35,073 nucleotides of DNA from Syntrophomonadaceae bacterium (GTDB taxonomy: Bacteria > Bacillota > PH28-bin88), in contig JAGXSE010000048.1 of assembly GCA_018333865.1 (NCBI GenBank), forward strand, positions 1 to 35,073, read 5' to 3'. The notes beneath the pieces were generated by a model. That model was given only the letters and a program-made list of their open reading frames with translations. It was not told where the DNA came from and did not search any database. The translations under genes were made by a program, and so were the position numbers. Positions 1 through 7,896 of the stretch are shown here, in pieces (position 1 is the stretch's first letter; each line of letters begins with the position of its first letter).

Positions 1-338
1 CCTCTCAATATTCTGGTGGCCGCCTTTATTTCTTTGCCGTCCACCGCTACTCGCCCCTGGCCGGCGAAGACCTGAATGTTCTTGCCAGCTGCGGTAAAGG
101 AGGCGATCTTCTCTTTATTGTCCCACTGGGGCACTGTCCCAAAGGTTTCCGCCAGTGCCCGCACTTGCACTAAACTGGCTCTGCCAACTACTGTTACTGG
201 CACCGAAGCTGTTTTGCCGTCAATAATCAGGGTTTCGCTTGCTGCTGCTCTGGGGCTTGCCATCGCCGGCATACCGGTTGCGAGCATCGCCACCAACAAG
301 ACTAAACACAACACCAATCGCATGGTTTTCTTTTTCAA
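1..338 (-). CDS. Exported FMN/FAD flavoreductase paralogue, N-terminal part (runs off the left edge)
   Basis: Only the first ~112 codons lie in the window. They encode a signal peptide and a copper-amine-oxidase-N-like domain. The segment aligns without gaps to 21774-22111, the 5' end of the complete flavoreductase, with about 22 mismatches in 338 bases by hand count. Eleven of these cluster in one ~20-base patch (129-148), so codons for AETFGTVPQW replace AAAYGVTPQW. The start is TTG at 338, nine bases after GGAG (348-351); the upstream in-frame TTG touches the GGAG and the later ATG at 323 is too far. The rest of the protein is outside the window, so FMN and FAD domains are inferred from the paralogue. 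A truncated copy cannot be excluded. Confidence 0.8.
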   Translation of the reverse strand, partial: MKKKTMRLVLCLVLLVAMLATGMPAMASPRAAASETLIIDGKTASVPVTVVGRASLVQVRALAETFGTVPQWDNKEKIASFTAAGKNIQVFAGQGRVAVDGKEIKAATRILR

Positions 339-347
339 GCAGGCCAA

Positions 348-572
348 CTCCTCTCATGAATAAATCAAACTGGTTTTTTCGAGGTGAGTAAAAACATTAT
401 CTGCCAGCACGTACTGGCATAAGATGGCGGTATTCTCTCACCTTCCCTTCGCTGCCGGCTTGCTTCCTGCTCCTCTTACCTGAAACAAATGGTGATAAGC
501 TAAGCAACGTTATCGCAGTGGCCGGCTTTTTGCATGAAGAATTGATTGGCATTACCAATAATAACATAGGCC
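348..572 (-). promoter_or_regulatory. Conserved long 5' leader (putative structured RNA), copy 1
   Basis: This is the ~225-nt untranslated region between the predicted transcription start (about 572) and the start codon. It is strongly conserved with the leader at 22121-22344. On the minus strand it holds an outer stem GGTGAG/CTCACC that encloses a hairpin GCCAGTACGTGCTGGC, plus an upstream GATAA/TTATC pairing and two GCCGGC blocks. I compared it by eye with TPP, FMN, cobalamin, SAM, c-di-GMP, THF, ZTP and T-box signatures and found no convincing match. A regulatory RNA role is inferred from conservation and pairing only. Confidence 0.45.
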
Positions 573-578
573 AAGAAT

Positions 579-607
579 ATTATAGCAACAGCTTGTTCTT
601 GCGTCAA
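579..607 (-). promoter_or_regulatory. SigA-type promoter of flavoreductase copy 1
   Basis: Reading the minus strand, the -35 is TTGACG (602-607), the spacer is 17 bases and the -10 is a perfect TATAAT (579-584). The same arrangement, with a perfect TTGACA, stands before the second copy at 22351-22379. The predicted start of transcription is about 572. Confidence 0.75.
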
Positions 608-708
608 CTTTCACAATCTAATAAATAGTCCTGTTGATTAGTCAAATCTTCGGGTTTGCCAAACCTCCGCATTTGCATACTGGTAATTTTTTCTTGCACT
701 CCGCTATG

Positions 709-3138
709 CTATTTTGTTTCGGGAGAGTCTTTCTCCCCCTCATTGTTATCACCTTTTGTCAGTCTCAGGTGATAAAATTCCAATTTTCGGGCTACCCGCC
801 CGAAAACACTGTCCGGCGGGTAATTACCGTCTTCCGCCCGGCCGGCCGGGACACCGGTTAAGATCTCCATCCCTTCTTCCACGCTGGCCACAGGGTAGAC
901 ATGAAACTGCCCGGCACTAACTGCTTCCACGACCTCATCGGCAAGGTTTAAATTGCTGATATTTTGAACAGGGATAATCACTCCCTGCCTGCCAGTAAGC
1001 CCTTTCAGGCGGCAAGATTTGAAAAAGCCTTCGATTTTAAGGGTTACACCTCCGACAGGCTGGATTTCACCCCACTGGTTGACAGAGCCGGTAACAGCCA
1101 GGTCCTGCCTGACCGGCAAATCCGCCAGGCTGGACAACAGGGCGTACAGCTCGGTGCTGGAAGCGCTGTCGCCCTCCACTCCGCCGTAAAGCTGTTCAAA
1201 AGTTATGCTGGCAGACAACGAGAGCGGCCTTTCCTTGGCAAATTTGTGTGCCAGGTAACCTCCCAGTGTCAACACTCCCTTATCATGAATCTGACCGCTT
1301 AACCTTATTTCGCGCTCGATATTGACAATCCCTCGGCGGCCAAGGTATGTCACTGCGGTAATCCGGGAGGGGCGGGCAAAAGCGTAATCTCCGCTGTTTT
1401 GTACCGACAGCCCATTGACTTGACCGATTTTTTCCCCTTCCAGGTCCAGTAATATTTTGCCTTCCGCCAGCAGTTCCTGCAGTTTTTGCTCGTATTTATC
1501 CGAGCGGCTGATTTTTTCAGCAATGGCCCGCTTAACATGCGGGCCGCTGACCACGCCTGCACCATCCAGCTCTGCCCAGGCATCCGCCTCATAAATAATT
1601 TCCACCAGTTCGTTAAAGCGGGTGCTCAGTTTCCGCTGGTGGTCCGCCAGCCGCGAGCTGTACTCCACAATCCGCGCCACAGCGGTCCGGTCGAAATGGC
1701 GCAAGTTCTCCTGCTGGCAATGGGTGGAAATAAAGCTGGCCATACTGGTCATATTCTGGCGGTCCAGGTTCATTTCTGTATCAAAATCAGCCTTGATCTT
1801 GAACAGCTTGCGAAAATCCTCGTCCATGTAGTACAGAATTTGGTACAGGTACGGGTTGCCGATCAGGACAACCTTTACATTAACCGGGATGGCTTGCGGC
1901 CGCAATGTAGACATGGCCAAGAGGCTGAACTGCTCTCCCAGGTTTTCCAGGCACGCTTCCCGGGTTTTCAGAACTCGCTTGAGGCCCTCCCAAGCACCAG
2001 GGTTGGTCAGCACCTCCCGTGCCTGCAGGATCAGGTAGCCGCCGTTGGCTTTCAAGAGTGATCCCGCTTTAATCATGCCGTAATCGGTGGTGACCATCCC
2101 CAGCCTGTTCTCATACTCCACCCGTCCGACCAGGTTGTAATAGGTCGGATTTGTCTCCACAAGCACAGGCGCACCCTGCGTATCCTTATTGTCCACAGCC
2201 AGATTAACCCGGTATTTAACCCCCGGCTCCCCTTTCCGGCGCATCCATGGGAAGGGGACTGCTTCTTCCTCTTCACCGCCGCGGAATTCATCCAGGTTTT
2301 CCAGAATATCTTTTTGCACCGCGTTCAGATAACCGGCAACCGGTTCCCCATAGCGCTCTTTCAGCTCCTCAATCTGGAAACCGACAGCAAACAGGCCGAT
2401 CCTTTTTTCCAGTTCCTTAACTTTTATCTTTATAGCGCGTTCGGCGCTCTGGATCCGGCGCATCACCTGCAGCGCTTTGAACTGGATTTCCGCCGATTTG
2501 TTTTCCATCTCCTCACGTACTTCTGACGGCAATTTCTCATATTCCTCGGGGGAAATTTCCTTGCCGTCAATCAGCGGTATACTGACAAAGCCTGTGCTGG
2601 TCCGGCGCAAAACAAAGCCCTGTTCGCCTGCAGTGCGGGTCAACTCCTCCAAGAGCTCCCCTCTTGCCTCCTGGAGCTCTTTAAACAAAGCGGACTTTTG
2701 CCGCTCGTAATCATCGGCAGCAAAGGCTTTCGGTATTTCCAGCTTCAGCGACTCCACCAGTTCTTCCATATCTTTTTTAAAGCTGTATCCCTGACCGGGC
2801 GGCAAACGCAAGGCCACGGGATGGCCCGGACTTTCAAAGTTATTGACATAACACCAATCGTCAGGAACCTCCTCTTTTGCGGCAATCCTGCTGATTAAAG
2901 ACTGGGCATAAGAGATTTTTCCGGTGCCGGTCAGCCCGGTCATGAAAATATTATAGCCGCGGTGCTTGATGGACAGCCCGAACTCCATGGACCGAACGGC
3001 CCTCTCCTGTCCAACTATGCCTTCCAGAGGAGCCACTGTTTCCGTGGTTTCGAATTCAAAGCTTAAGGGGTCGCAAAAAAACTTCAGTTCTTCCGCTTGC
3101 AGCTTTCTGTGCATCAAACATCTTCGCCCTTTCACCAT
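709..3138 (-). CDS. Lon-family AAA protease (LonB/AAA_32 type)
   Basis: An ATP-dependent cytoplasmic serine protease of 809 aa. The N-terminal AAA part carries a Walker A motif (GLTGTGKI, residues 68-75). A long helical, charged middle section follows. The C-terminal Lon proteolytic domain has the catalytic Ser in GDSASS (about residue 658) and Lys in GGVTLKIEG (about 701). Their 43-residue spacing equals that of E. coli Lon S679/K722. The protein lacks the Lon N-terminal substrate domain and resembles the PF13654 group of Lon homologues found in many bacteria. The start ATG at 3138 has only a weak AAGG site; ATG at 3114 is an alternative. It is monocistronic and divergent from the helicase gene. 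The substrate is unknown. The family is certain, the exact subfamily less so. Confidence 0.93.
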   Translation of the reverse strand: MVKGRRCLMHRKLQAEELKFFCDPLSFEFETTETVAPLEGIVGQERAVRSMEFGLSIKHRGYNIFMTGLTGTGKISYAQSLISRIAAKEEVPDDWCYVNNFESPGHPVALRLPPGQGYSFKKDMEELVESLKLEIPKAFAADDYERQKSALFKELQEARGELLEELTRTAGEQGFVLRRTSTGFVSIPLIDGKEISPEEYEKLPSEVREEMENKSAEIQFKALQVMRRIQSAERAIKIKVKELEKRIGLFAVGFQIEELKERYGEPVAGYLNAVQKDILENLDEFRGGEEEEAVPFPWMRRKGEPGVKYRVNLAVDNKDTQGAPVLVETNPTYYNLVGRVEYENRLGMVTTDYGMIKAGSLLKANGGYLILQAREVLTNPGAWEGLKRVLKTREACLENLGEQFSLLAMSTLRPQAIPVNVKVVLIGNPYLYQILYYMDEDFRKLFKIKADFDTEMNLDRQNMTSMASFISTHCQQENLRHFDRTAVARIVEYSSRLADHQRKLSTRFNELVEIIYEADAWAELDGAGVVSGPHVKRAIAEKISRSDKYEQKLQELLAEGKILLDLEGEKIGQVNGLSVQNSGDYAFARPSRITAVTYLGRRGIVNIEREIRLSGQIHDKGVLTLGGYLAHKFAKERPLSLSASITFEQLYGGVEGDSASSTELYALLSSLADLPVRQDLAVTGSVNQWGEIQPVGGVTLKIEGFFKSCRLKGLTGRQGVIIPVQNISNLNLADEVVEAVSAGQFHVYPVASVEEGMEILTGVPAGRAEDGNYPPDSVFGRVARKLEFYHLRLTKGDNNEGEKDSPETK

Positions 3139-3308
3139 TAAATTTACCTTAATAATTTCCTCCGCTATCGGTCATTTCCTGCTTTTTGCAAAGAAGAATC
3201 TGTTTTTTCTGCAAAAAAAAAAGCAAGAACCGCTACATTCTTGGAGGAGTGAATCAACTGCAGCGCCTGTAATATATAAAGCTCGGTGCAGTAAAGTTAG
3301 AAATACCC

Positions 3309-3337
3309 TTTTAACCCACGACAAATATTTGTATAAT
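3309..3337 (+). promoter_or_regulatory. Possible promoter of the SWIM/SNF2 gene
   Basis: A TATAAT (3332-3337) lies about 40 bases before the helicase start. The matching -35 (TTTTAA, 17-base spacer) is poor. The rest of the 3139-3376 divergent gap shows no recognisable gene. Confidence 0.35.
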
Positions 3338-3376
3338 TAGCATGACTATCATGGTTAGCACATGGGAGGCGCAAAG

Positions 3377-6300
3377 ATGCCAAGAGGTAACCTGTTTGGC
3401 AAAACCTGGTGGGGCAAGGCCTGGGTTGAAGCTATGGAAAAAATAGACTACAGCACCAGCCGCCTCATCCGCGGGAAAAGCTACGCCAACGGCGGCAAGG
3501 TGAGCAAGGTTCAGATTGAGACCAACGGAAAGTTGCTGGCCAGGGTCAAGGGCACCCGCGCCACGCCATACAAAATTACAATCAAGCTCAATGAGTTTTC
3601 CTCGAGAGAGAAAAAGGTAATCGAGGCCATTATTGCCAGGGACCCGGCCCTGGCTGCCGAGCTAGCCATGGGTCGGCTGCCAGAAAACATTCTACATCTT
3701 CTTCGGGAGCAAAAAATCTCCCTTTTTCCCGAGGCTTGGGACGACATCACAGCTACCTGCTCCTGTCCCGATTGGGCAAACCCGTGCAAGCATCTGGCGG
3801 CAGTTTACTACCTCATTGCCAACGAGATTGATAAGGACCCATTAATCCTGTTCAAGTTGCGGCATCTGGATCCCGCCGCAATCATGCAGGCGGCAGGCTT
3901 TGGCAACCTGCAGTCTGGCGCCGTCTCCCCGCCTATTGAAGGCGTTCCTGCCGGGGCTCCCGGCTTTAAATCTTTTCGCGAGGCCCACTCTGCGGTCCGG
4001 GATCATTTAATTGGGGAACCCAGAGAAGATAATGGCAATACCAAGCGACAGGGCTGGCGGGAGCCAGGAAAATCGCCTGTAGACCTAAGCGGGCTGGCCG
4101 CCAGCAGGGAAAGTGAAGCTATTTTCGCCCTGTTGAACGATTTTCCAATGTTCTATCCCGCCGGAAATTTTAAGGAGTTATTGTTAAAGGCCTACAGAAA
4201 CATCGCCGGTTCTGTGGAAAAACTTGAGCTGCGGGAAAACGGCCTGTCCTTTAAAGATCTGTCCTTTACCCTGATCTGCCCTGCAGCCGGGCAGCTCAGA
4301 AAAAATCTCCTGAAAAAACAGCCGATGCAGCAAATTGACAGGCAATTTATCTTTTTTGCCGCTTCCCTCGCTTCAGGCAAGGAGAAACTTTTGCCGGCCT
4401 TTTTCCAGGCAGGCGAAGAAAAGACCCTCGCCATCCCACTGGCAGAGGGAGATAAATTGACTTTAAGAAGAAAAAAAGGCTCCCAGCTACCCCTGAAAAC
4501 TGTCCTTGATCTCTTTCTCTCCCTGCCCTATGGGTTGCCTGCCAACCATACCTCCCCCTGGGCCGATTTTTTGAACGCTGTCACCGCAGTGGCACGAGCA
4601 TTGGCTAGTTCGGCCTCCTTTGTGCCGGTTCTAAGAGACCTGGCGGGAGAGGCTAATGGGCAGGGAAGTTTTTATATTGTCTACCGGCCCCTGGATAGGT
4701 CTGAAAAACTGCCGGCAATAATAGATTACCTTGCCGCCATCATGCCGCCTGGTTTTCTTTATTGTCCGAAGGAAAAAGGGGTACTGGAGGTACGCGCGGC
4801 TGTTGAAGAGCTCCTGACATTGATCCTGACCCATATTGTCTGCTGTTATGCCGGGTTAAAGCCCCATGCCGGCGACAAGGTAGCTCGGGCCTTTTTCTGC
4901 GGCGAATCCTACCTGGCGGAAAAATTTGAAGAGCAACAGACTGCCAAGGCCATTTCCAACTGGTTGGGTTGGCTTAACCTGCGTCCCGCCGGGATCGCTC
5001 CGGTCATTGAAATCGGCATGCCCAGGCCAGGCGGCGAAAAGTTTACCCTCAGGGTGATGGTTACAGACAAAAAAGACCCTCTGGCTCCAATGGTGCGGTT
5101 AAAAGAAGTTTTTGCCGCAGATAAGGCAGAGCTTTTTTCCCTTCCCATTCAATTTGTCCGCCAGGAAGTGGCCCATCAGCTGACCGTGGCCGGGGAACAT
5201 GTCCCTACCCTGAAAAAACTGTTAAGCTTCAAAGGTGAAAAACTGGCCACCCTTTCTCCCTCTACCCTGGCCGAATTCCTTACCAAAGGCCAGCAGATCT
5301 GTTTCCTCCTGGGAATCGGGGCCATCATTCCCAAAGCTTTGCAACATATCGCTATCCCCCGGTTGGCTTTAGCGGCGAAAACCAGAACCAGCAAGGAAAA
5401 AACTGTTTCTTACCTGAACCTGGACGAGATGCTGGAGTTTTCCTGGCAGGTGTCTTTAGGCGGCTTAACCATGAGCGGTGAAGAATTCCGCAAGCTCACT
5501 GAGTCTGCGGCAGGGGTGGTGCAATTCAGGGACCAATACCTGCTGGTACAGCCTGAGGATATCAGCAACATTCTGCAAAAGCTGCACCAACCGGCACCGC
5601 GGCTTTCCGCTATGGAAACTCTTCAGGCTGCGGTCACTAACGAGGCGGCAGGTGTAATCCTTAACCCGGATCAAGCACTCCGGCAATTGATTGATGATCT
5701 AAGTGTAGTCAGGGAGATCTCCTTGCCTGCGGGCTTAATGGCCAGTTTGCGCCCCTACCAGCAAAGGGGATTCCTTTGGCTTTATAATAATACCATCAGG
5801 GGACTGGGGTCCTGCCTGGCCGACGATATGGGCCTGGGCAAGACAGTCCAGGTGATCGCGCTTATTTTGAAATTAAAGGAAGAAGGACGCCTGGAGAAGC
5901 CTGCCTTGGTGGTGTGTCCGACGACTCTGCTCAGCAACTGGGTTAAGGAATGCAAAAAGTTTGCCCCCTCGCTAACGGTCACTGTCTACCATGGTGCCAG
6001 CCGCGAACTGGCTGTCAAAGGCATGGACCTGATCGTTACCTCCTACGGGATCCTGCGCCGGGATGTGGCTAAATTTAAGAAAACCACTTGGGGCATGGTG
6101 GTGATTGATGAGGCTCAGAACATTAAAAATCCGGAGAGCAACCAAGCCAAGTCGGTAAAGGCACTGACCGCCATGGGCTATATTGCCATGAGCGGCACCC
6201 CGGTGGAAAACCGGCTGCTGGAACTCTGGAGTATTTTTGATTTTATCAACAGTGGCTACCTGGGCCGGCGACAGGATTTTGCCAGCCGGTTTGCCCATCC

Positions 6301-7165
6301 CATCGAAAAATACCGGGACGGGGAGAAAATCGAACAGCTGCGAAGAGCCACGGCCCCCTTTTTGCTGCGCAGGCTAAAGAGTGACAGGTCCATCATCAAG
6401 GACCTACCACCCAAGATCGTCAAAGAGGAGTATTGTTATTTGAGCAAGGAACAGGCGGCTCTATACCAGCAAGTGGTAGAAAACATGATCCGTGAGATCG
6501 AGGATAGCGATGGGATCGCCCGCAAGGGGCTAGTATTCAAGCTGATGACAGCCCTCAAACAGATCTGCAATCATCCGGTCCACTACACCAAAAAGGGACA
6601 GGCTGTTAAGGAACATTCGGGCAAGGCCATGAAGGCCTTGGCTGTGCTGGAACAGGCTTTGGCCGCAGGAGAAAAAACCCTGCTTTTTACCCAGTATCGG
6701 GAAATGGGAGAACTGCTGGTAGAACTCATCAGGGATGAATTGCAGGTAGAGCCGCTTTTCTTTCACGGGGGTGTTCCCCGCCAGCAGCGGGATGAAATGG
6801 TGGAAAAATTCCAGGGGGAAGATGGTTTGCCGGTCATGATCGTTTCCCTGAAGGCCGGGGGGACAGGTTTGAATTTAACCGCTGCTACCAACGTCGTCCA
6901 CTATGACCTGTGGTGGAACCCGGCAGTGGAAGACCAGGCCACCGATCGAACCTACCGCATCGGACAGGACAGGACAGTTATGGTGCACCGGCTGCTCAGC
7001 CTGGGCACATTTGAAGAAAAAATCAATGACCTGATGCAGGCTAAAAGAGAGCTGGCAGAATTGACGGTTGCCGTGGGAGAAACCAGCTTAAGCGAGCTGT
7101 CCAACCAGGAACTGAGGGACCTGTTCCAACTTGACACCAAAACCCTGCAACAGGATCCGCTATGA
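3377..7165 (+). CDS. SWIM zinc-finger / SNF2 helicase fusion
   Basis: A DNA-dependent ATPase/translocase of 1262 aa, probably acting in DNA repair or nucleoid remodelling. The N-terminal 320 residues form a complete SWIM-type protein, including the opening NLFGKTWWGKAW and the zinc ligands CSCPDWANPCKH (about residues 127-138). A linker and SNF2-associated region lead to the helicase core: motif I ADDMGLGKT (about 813), motif II VIDEAQ (about 907), and the C-terminal lobe with GGTGLNLTAA and TYRIGQ. In B. subtilis these two parts are separate neighbours (YwqB and YwqA), so this is a natural fusion. I chose ATG 3377, because GGAGG lies seven bases before it and the ATG at 3362 is upstream of that site. 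It is monocistronic. The exact substrate is unknown. Confidence 0.92.
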   Translation: MPRGNLFGKTWWGKAWVEAMEKIDYSTSRLIRGKSYANGGKVSKVQIETNGKLLARVKGTRATPYKITIKLNEFSSREKKVIEAIIARDPALAAELAMGRLPENILHLLREQKISLFPEAWDDITATCSCPDWANPCKHLAAVYYLIANEIDKDPLILFKLRHLDPAAIMQAAGFGNLQSGAVSPPIEGVPAGAPGFKSFREAHSAVRDHLIGEPREDNGNTKRQGWREPGKSPVDLSGLAASRESEAIFALLNDFPMFYPAGNFKELLLKAYRNIAGSVEKLELRENGLSFKDLSFTLICPAAGQLRKNLLKKQPMQQIDRQFIFFAASLASGKEKLLPAFFQAGEEKTLAIPLAEGDKLTLRRKKGSQLPLKTVLDLFLSLPYGLPANHTSPWADFLNAVTAVARALASSASFVPVLRDLAGEANGQGSFYIVYRPLDRSEKLPAIIDYLAAIMPPGFLYCPKEKGVLEVRAAVEELLTLILTHIVCCYAGLKPHAGDKVARAFFCGESYLAEKFEEQQTAKAISNWLGWLNLRPAGIAPVIEIGMPRPGGEKFTLRVMVTDKKDPLAPMVRLKEVFAADKAELFSLPIQFVRQEVAHQLTVAGEHVPTLKKLLSFKGEKLATLSPSTLAEFLTKGQQICFLLGIGAIIPKALQHIAIPRLALAAKTRTSKEKTVSYLNLDEMLEFSWQVSLGGLTMSGEEFRKLTESAAGVVQFRDQYLLVQPEDISNILQKLHQPAPRLSAMETLQAAVTNEAAGVILNPDQALRQLIDDLSVVREISLPAGLMASLRPYQQRGFLWLYNNTIRGLGSCLADDMGLGKTVQVIALILKLKEEGRLEKPALVVCPTTLLSNWVKECKKFAPSLTVTVYHGASRELAVKGMDLIVTSYGILRRDVAKFKKTTWGMVVIDEAQNIKNPESNQAKSVKALTAMGYIAMSGTPVENRLLELWSIFDFINSGYLGRRQDFASRFAHPIEKYRDGEKIEQLRRATAPFLLRRLKSDRSIIKDLPPKIVKEEYCYLSKEQAALYQQVVENMIREIEDSDGIARKGLVFKLMTALKQICNHPVHYTKKGQAVKEHSGKAMKALAVLEQALAAGEKTLLFTQYREMGELLVELIRDELQVEPLFFHGGVPRQQRDEMVEKFQGEDGLPVMIVSLKAGGTGLNLTAATNVVHYDLWWNPAVEDQATDRTYRIGQDRTVMVHRLLSLGTFEEKINDLMQAKRELAELTVAVGETSLSELSNQELRDLFQLDTKTLQQDPL

Positions 7166-7276
7166 CCATAGTGAGCAAGTGACCATTATAGAGTACGAAA
7201 ATATAATATAATGAAGCATAGAGTATCCTGCTGTCAATACCAAATCAGCATATCTTATAAGGAAGGTGGTCTTGCC

Positions 7277-7480
7277 ATGGATAATTCTCTTAGAATATTT
7301 GCCTACGAAGCACTATCGCATAAATACAACATTGAACCTGATCTATTCTGAAATAGTCATGGAAGAGCTAGAGGCAGTTTCCGAAGATAAAAGAAAGCTC
7401 CTTTACGCTGCTGTTGAAGGCTTTACTGTGCTGAAAGTAACAGATGAGATTAGCTGAAGTAACTAAGGGAAGAATTGGAG
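7277..7480 (+). pseudogene. Broken PIN-domain gene remnant
   Basis: The frame at 7355-7456 encodes IYSEIVMEELEAV...LLYAAVEGFTVLKVTDEI, which resembles the middle of small PIN-domain ribonucleases (VapC-like). The match continues as LAEV after a frameshift near 7450. The N-terminal part with the first catalytic Asp is missing. A 24-codon ORF (7277-7351, MDNSLRIFAYEALSH...) begins after AAGGAAGGTGG and ends in TGA in another frame; I do not recognise it. The most economical reading is a decayed toxin-like gene cut off at its 3' side by the repeat array. The rest of 7166-7503 shows no intact gene. Confidence 0.4.
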
Positions 7481-7503
7481 GAAATCTAAATTGGATCCTC
7501 AAA

Positions 7504-7627
7504 ATTCCCCTCCCGTGGAGGGGTGCCCGAAAGGGCGGGGTGGTAATTCCCCTCCCGTGGAGGGGTGCCCGAAAGGGCGGGGTGGTAATTCCCCTCCCGT
7601 GGAGGGGTGCCCGAAAGGGCGGGGTGG
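7504..7627 (+). repeat. Array 1: three 42-bp double-hairpin repeats
   Basis: Three near-perfect tandem units start at 7504, 7546 and 7588. Each unit has hairpin 1 (CCCCTCC-CGT-GGAGGGG), then hairpin 2 (GCCC-GAAA-GGGC), then GGGGTGGT. The 42-bp length is a multiple of three, so every strand stays open in several frames and false ORFs result. The same repeat occurs at 18286-18495 and, inverted, at 18583-18666. Confidence 0.95.
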
Positions 7628-7813
7628 TCGCAACACCAAAGCCTATCTCTCCTTGCCCTATAATCCCAAACTGCGCAACAAGGCAAAAGAGCTACGAAAA
7701 GCCGGCAATCTAGCTGAAGTCTTGCTATGGAATCAACTGAAAAACCGCCAGTTCATGGGCTTTGATTTTGATCGGCAAAAAATTATCGGCAATTATATTG
7801 TAGATTTCTTTTG

Positions 7814-7882
7814 GAATAATGGGGACACCATACCGAATTGTGGGATACAGGTCAGTACTTTAGCATGGTGTCCCCATAATTC
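7814..7882. repeat. Element A: 69-bp short inverted-repeat element
   Basis: The left arm GAATAATGGGGACACCAT and right arm ATGGTGTCCCCATAATTC are inverted repeats (17 of 18 match). The inner sequence GGGATACAGGTCAGTACT also occurs in element C. The element interrupts the DUF559 frame. Such GGGGACAC-type inverted ends resemble REP sequences associated with Y1 (RAYT) transposases; that link is recalled knowledge, and no transposase is present here. Confidence 0.6.
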
Positions 7883-7896
7883 CCAAATTATCTAGA

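Larger units (their letters stand above)
7491..7895 (+). pseudogene. DUF559 endonuclease remnant, read in frame through hairpin repeats
   Basis: The open frame begins at TTG 7491, nine bases after GGAGG. It first translates three repeats of NSPPVEGCPKGRGG, then LPYNPKLRNKAKELRK from 7653, and runs through ...GNYIVDFFW to about 7814. The last part is the N-terminal half of a DUF559 (Vsr-like, PD-(D/E)XK) endonuclease, where IVDF is normally followed by the catalytic IEIDG block. That block is lost: the frame enters the inverted-repeat element at 7814 and ends at 7895. An intact DUF559 protein has about 110-120 residues and only about 54 remain. It is probably inactive. The fused repeat is discussed under findings. 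Confidence 0.65.

Noticed and set aside
1486-2061. 191-aa plus-strand ORF inside the lon-like gene
   Set aside because: It lies antisense to a conserved Lon-family coding region and shows no recognisable domain.
7504-7627. CRISPR array
   Set aside because: Units are contiguous tandem copies with no variable spacers, and no cas genes are present.
7486-7713. ORFs of 66-89 aa on both strands across array 1
   Set aside because: The 42-bp repeat has no stops in several frames; these frames only reflect the repeat.
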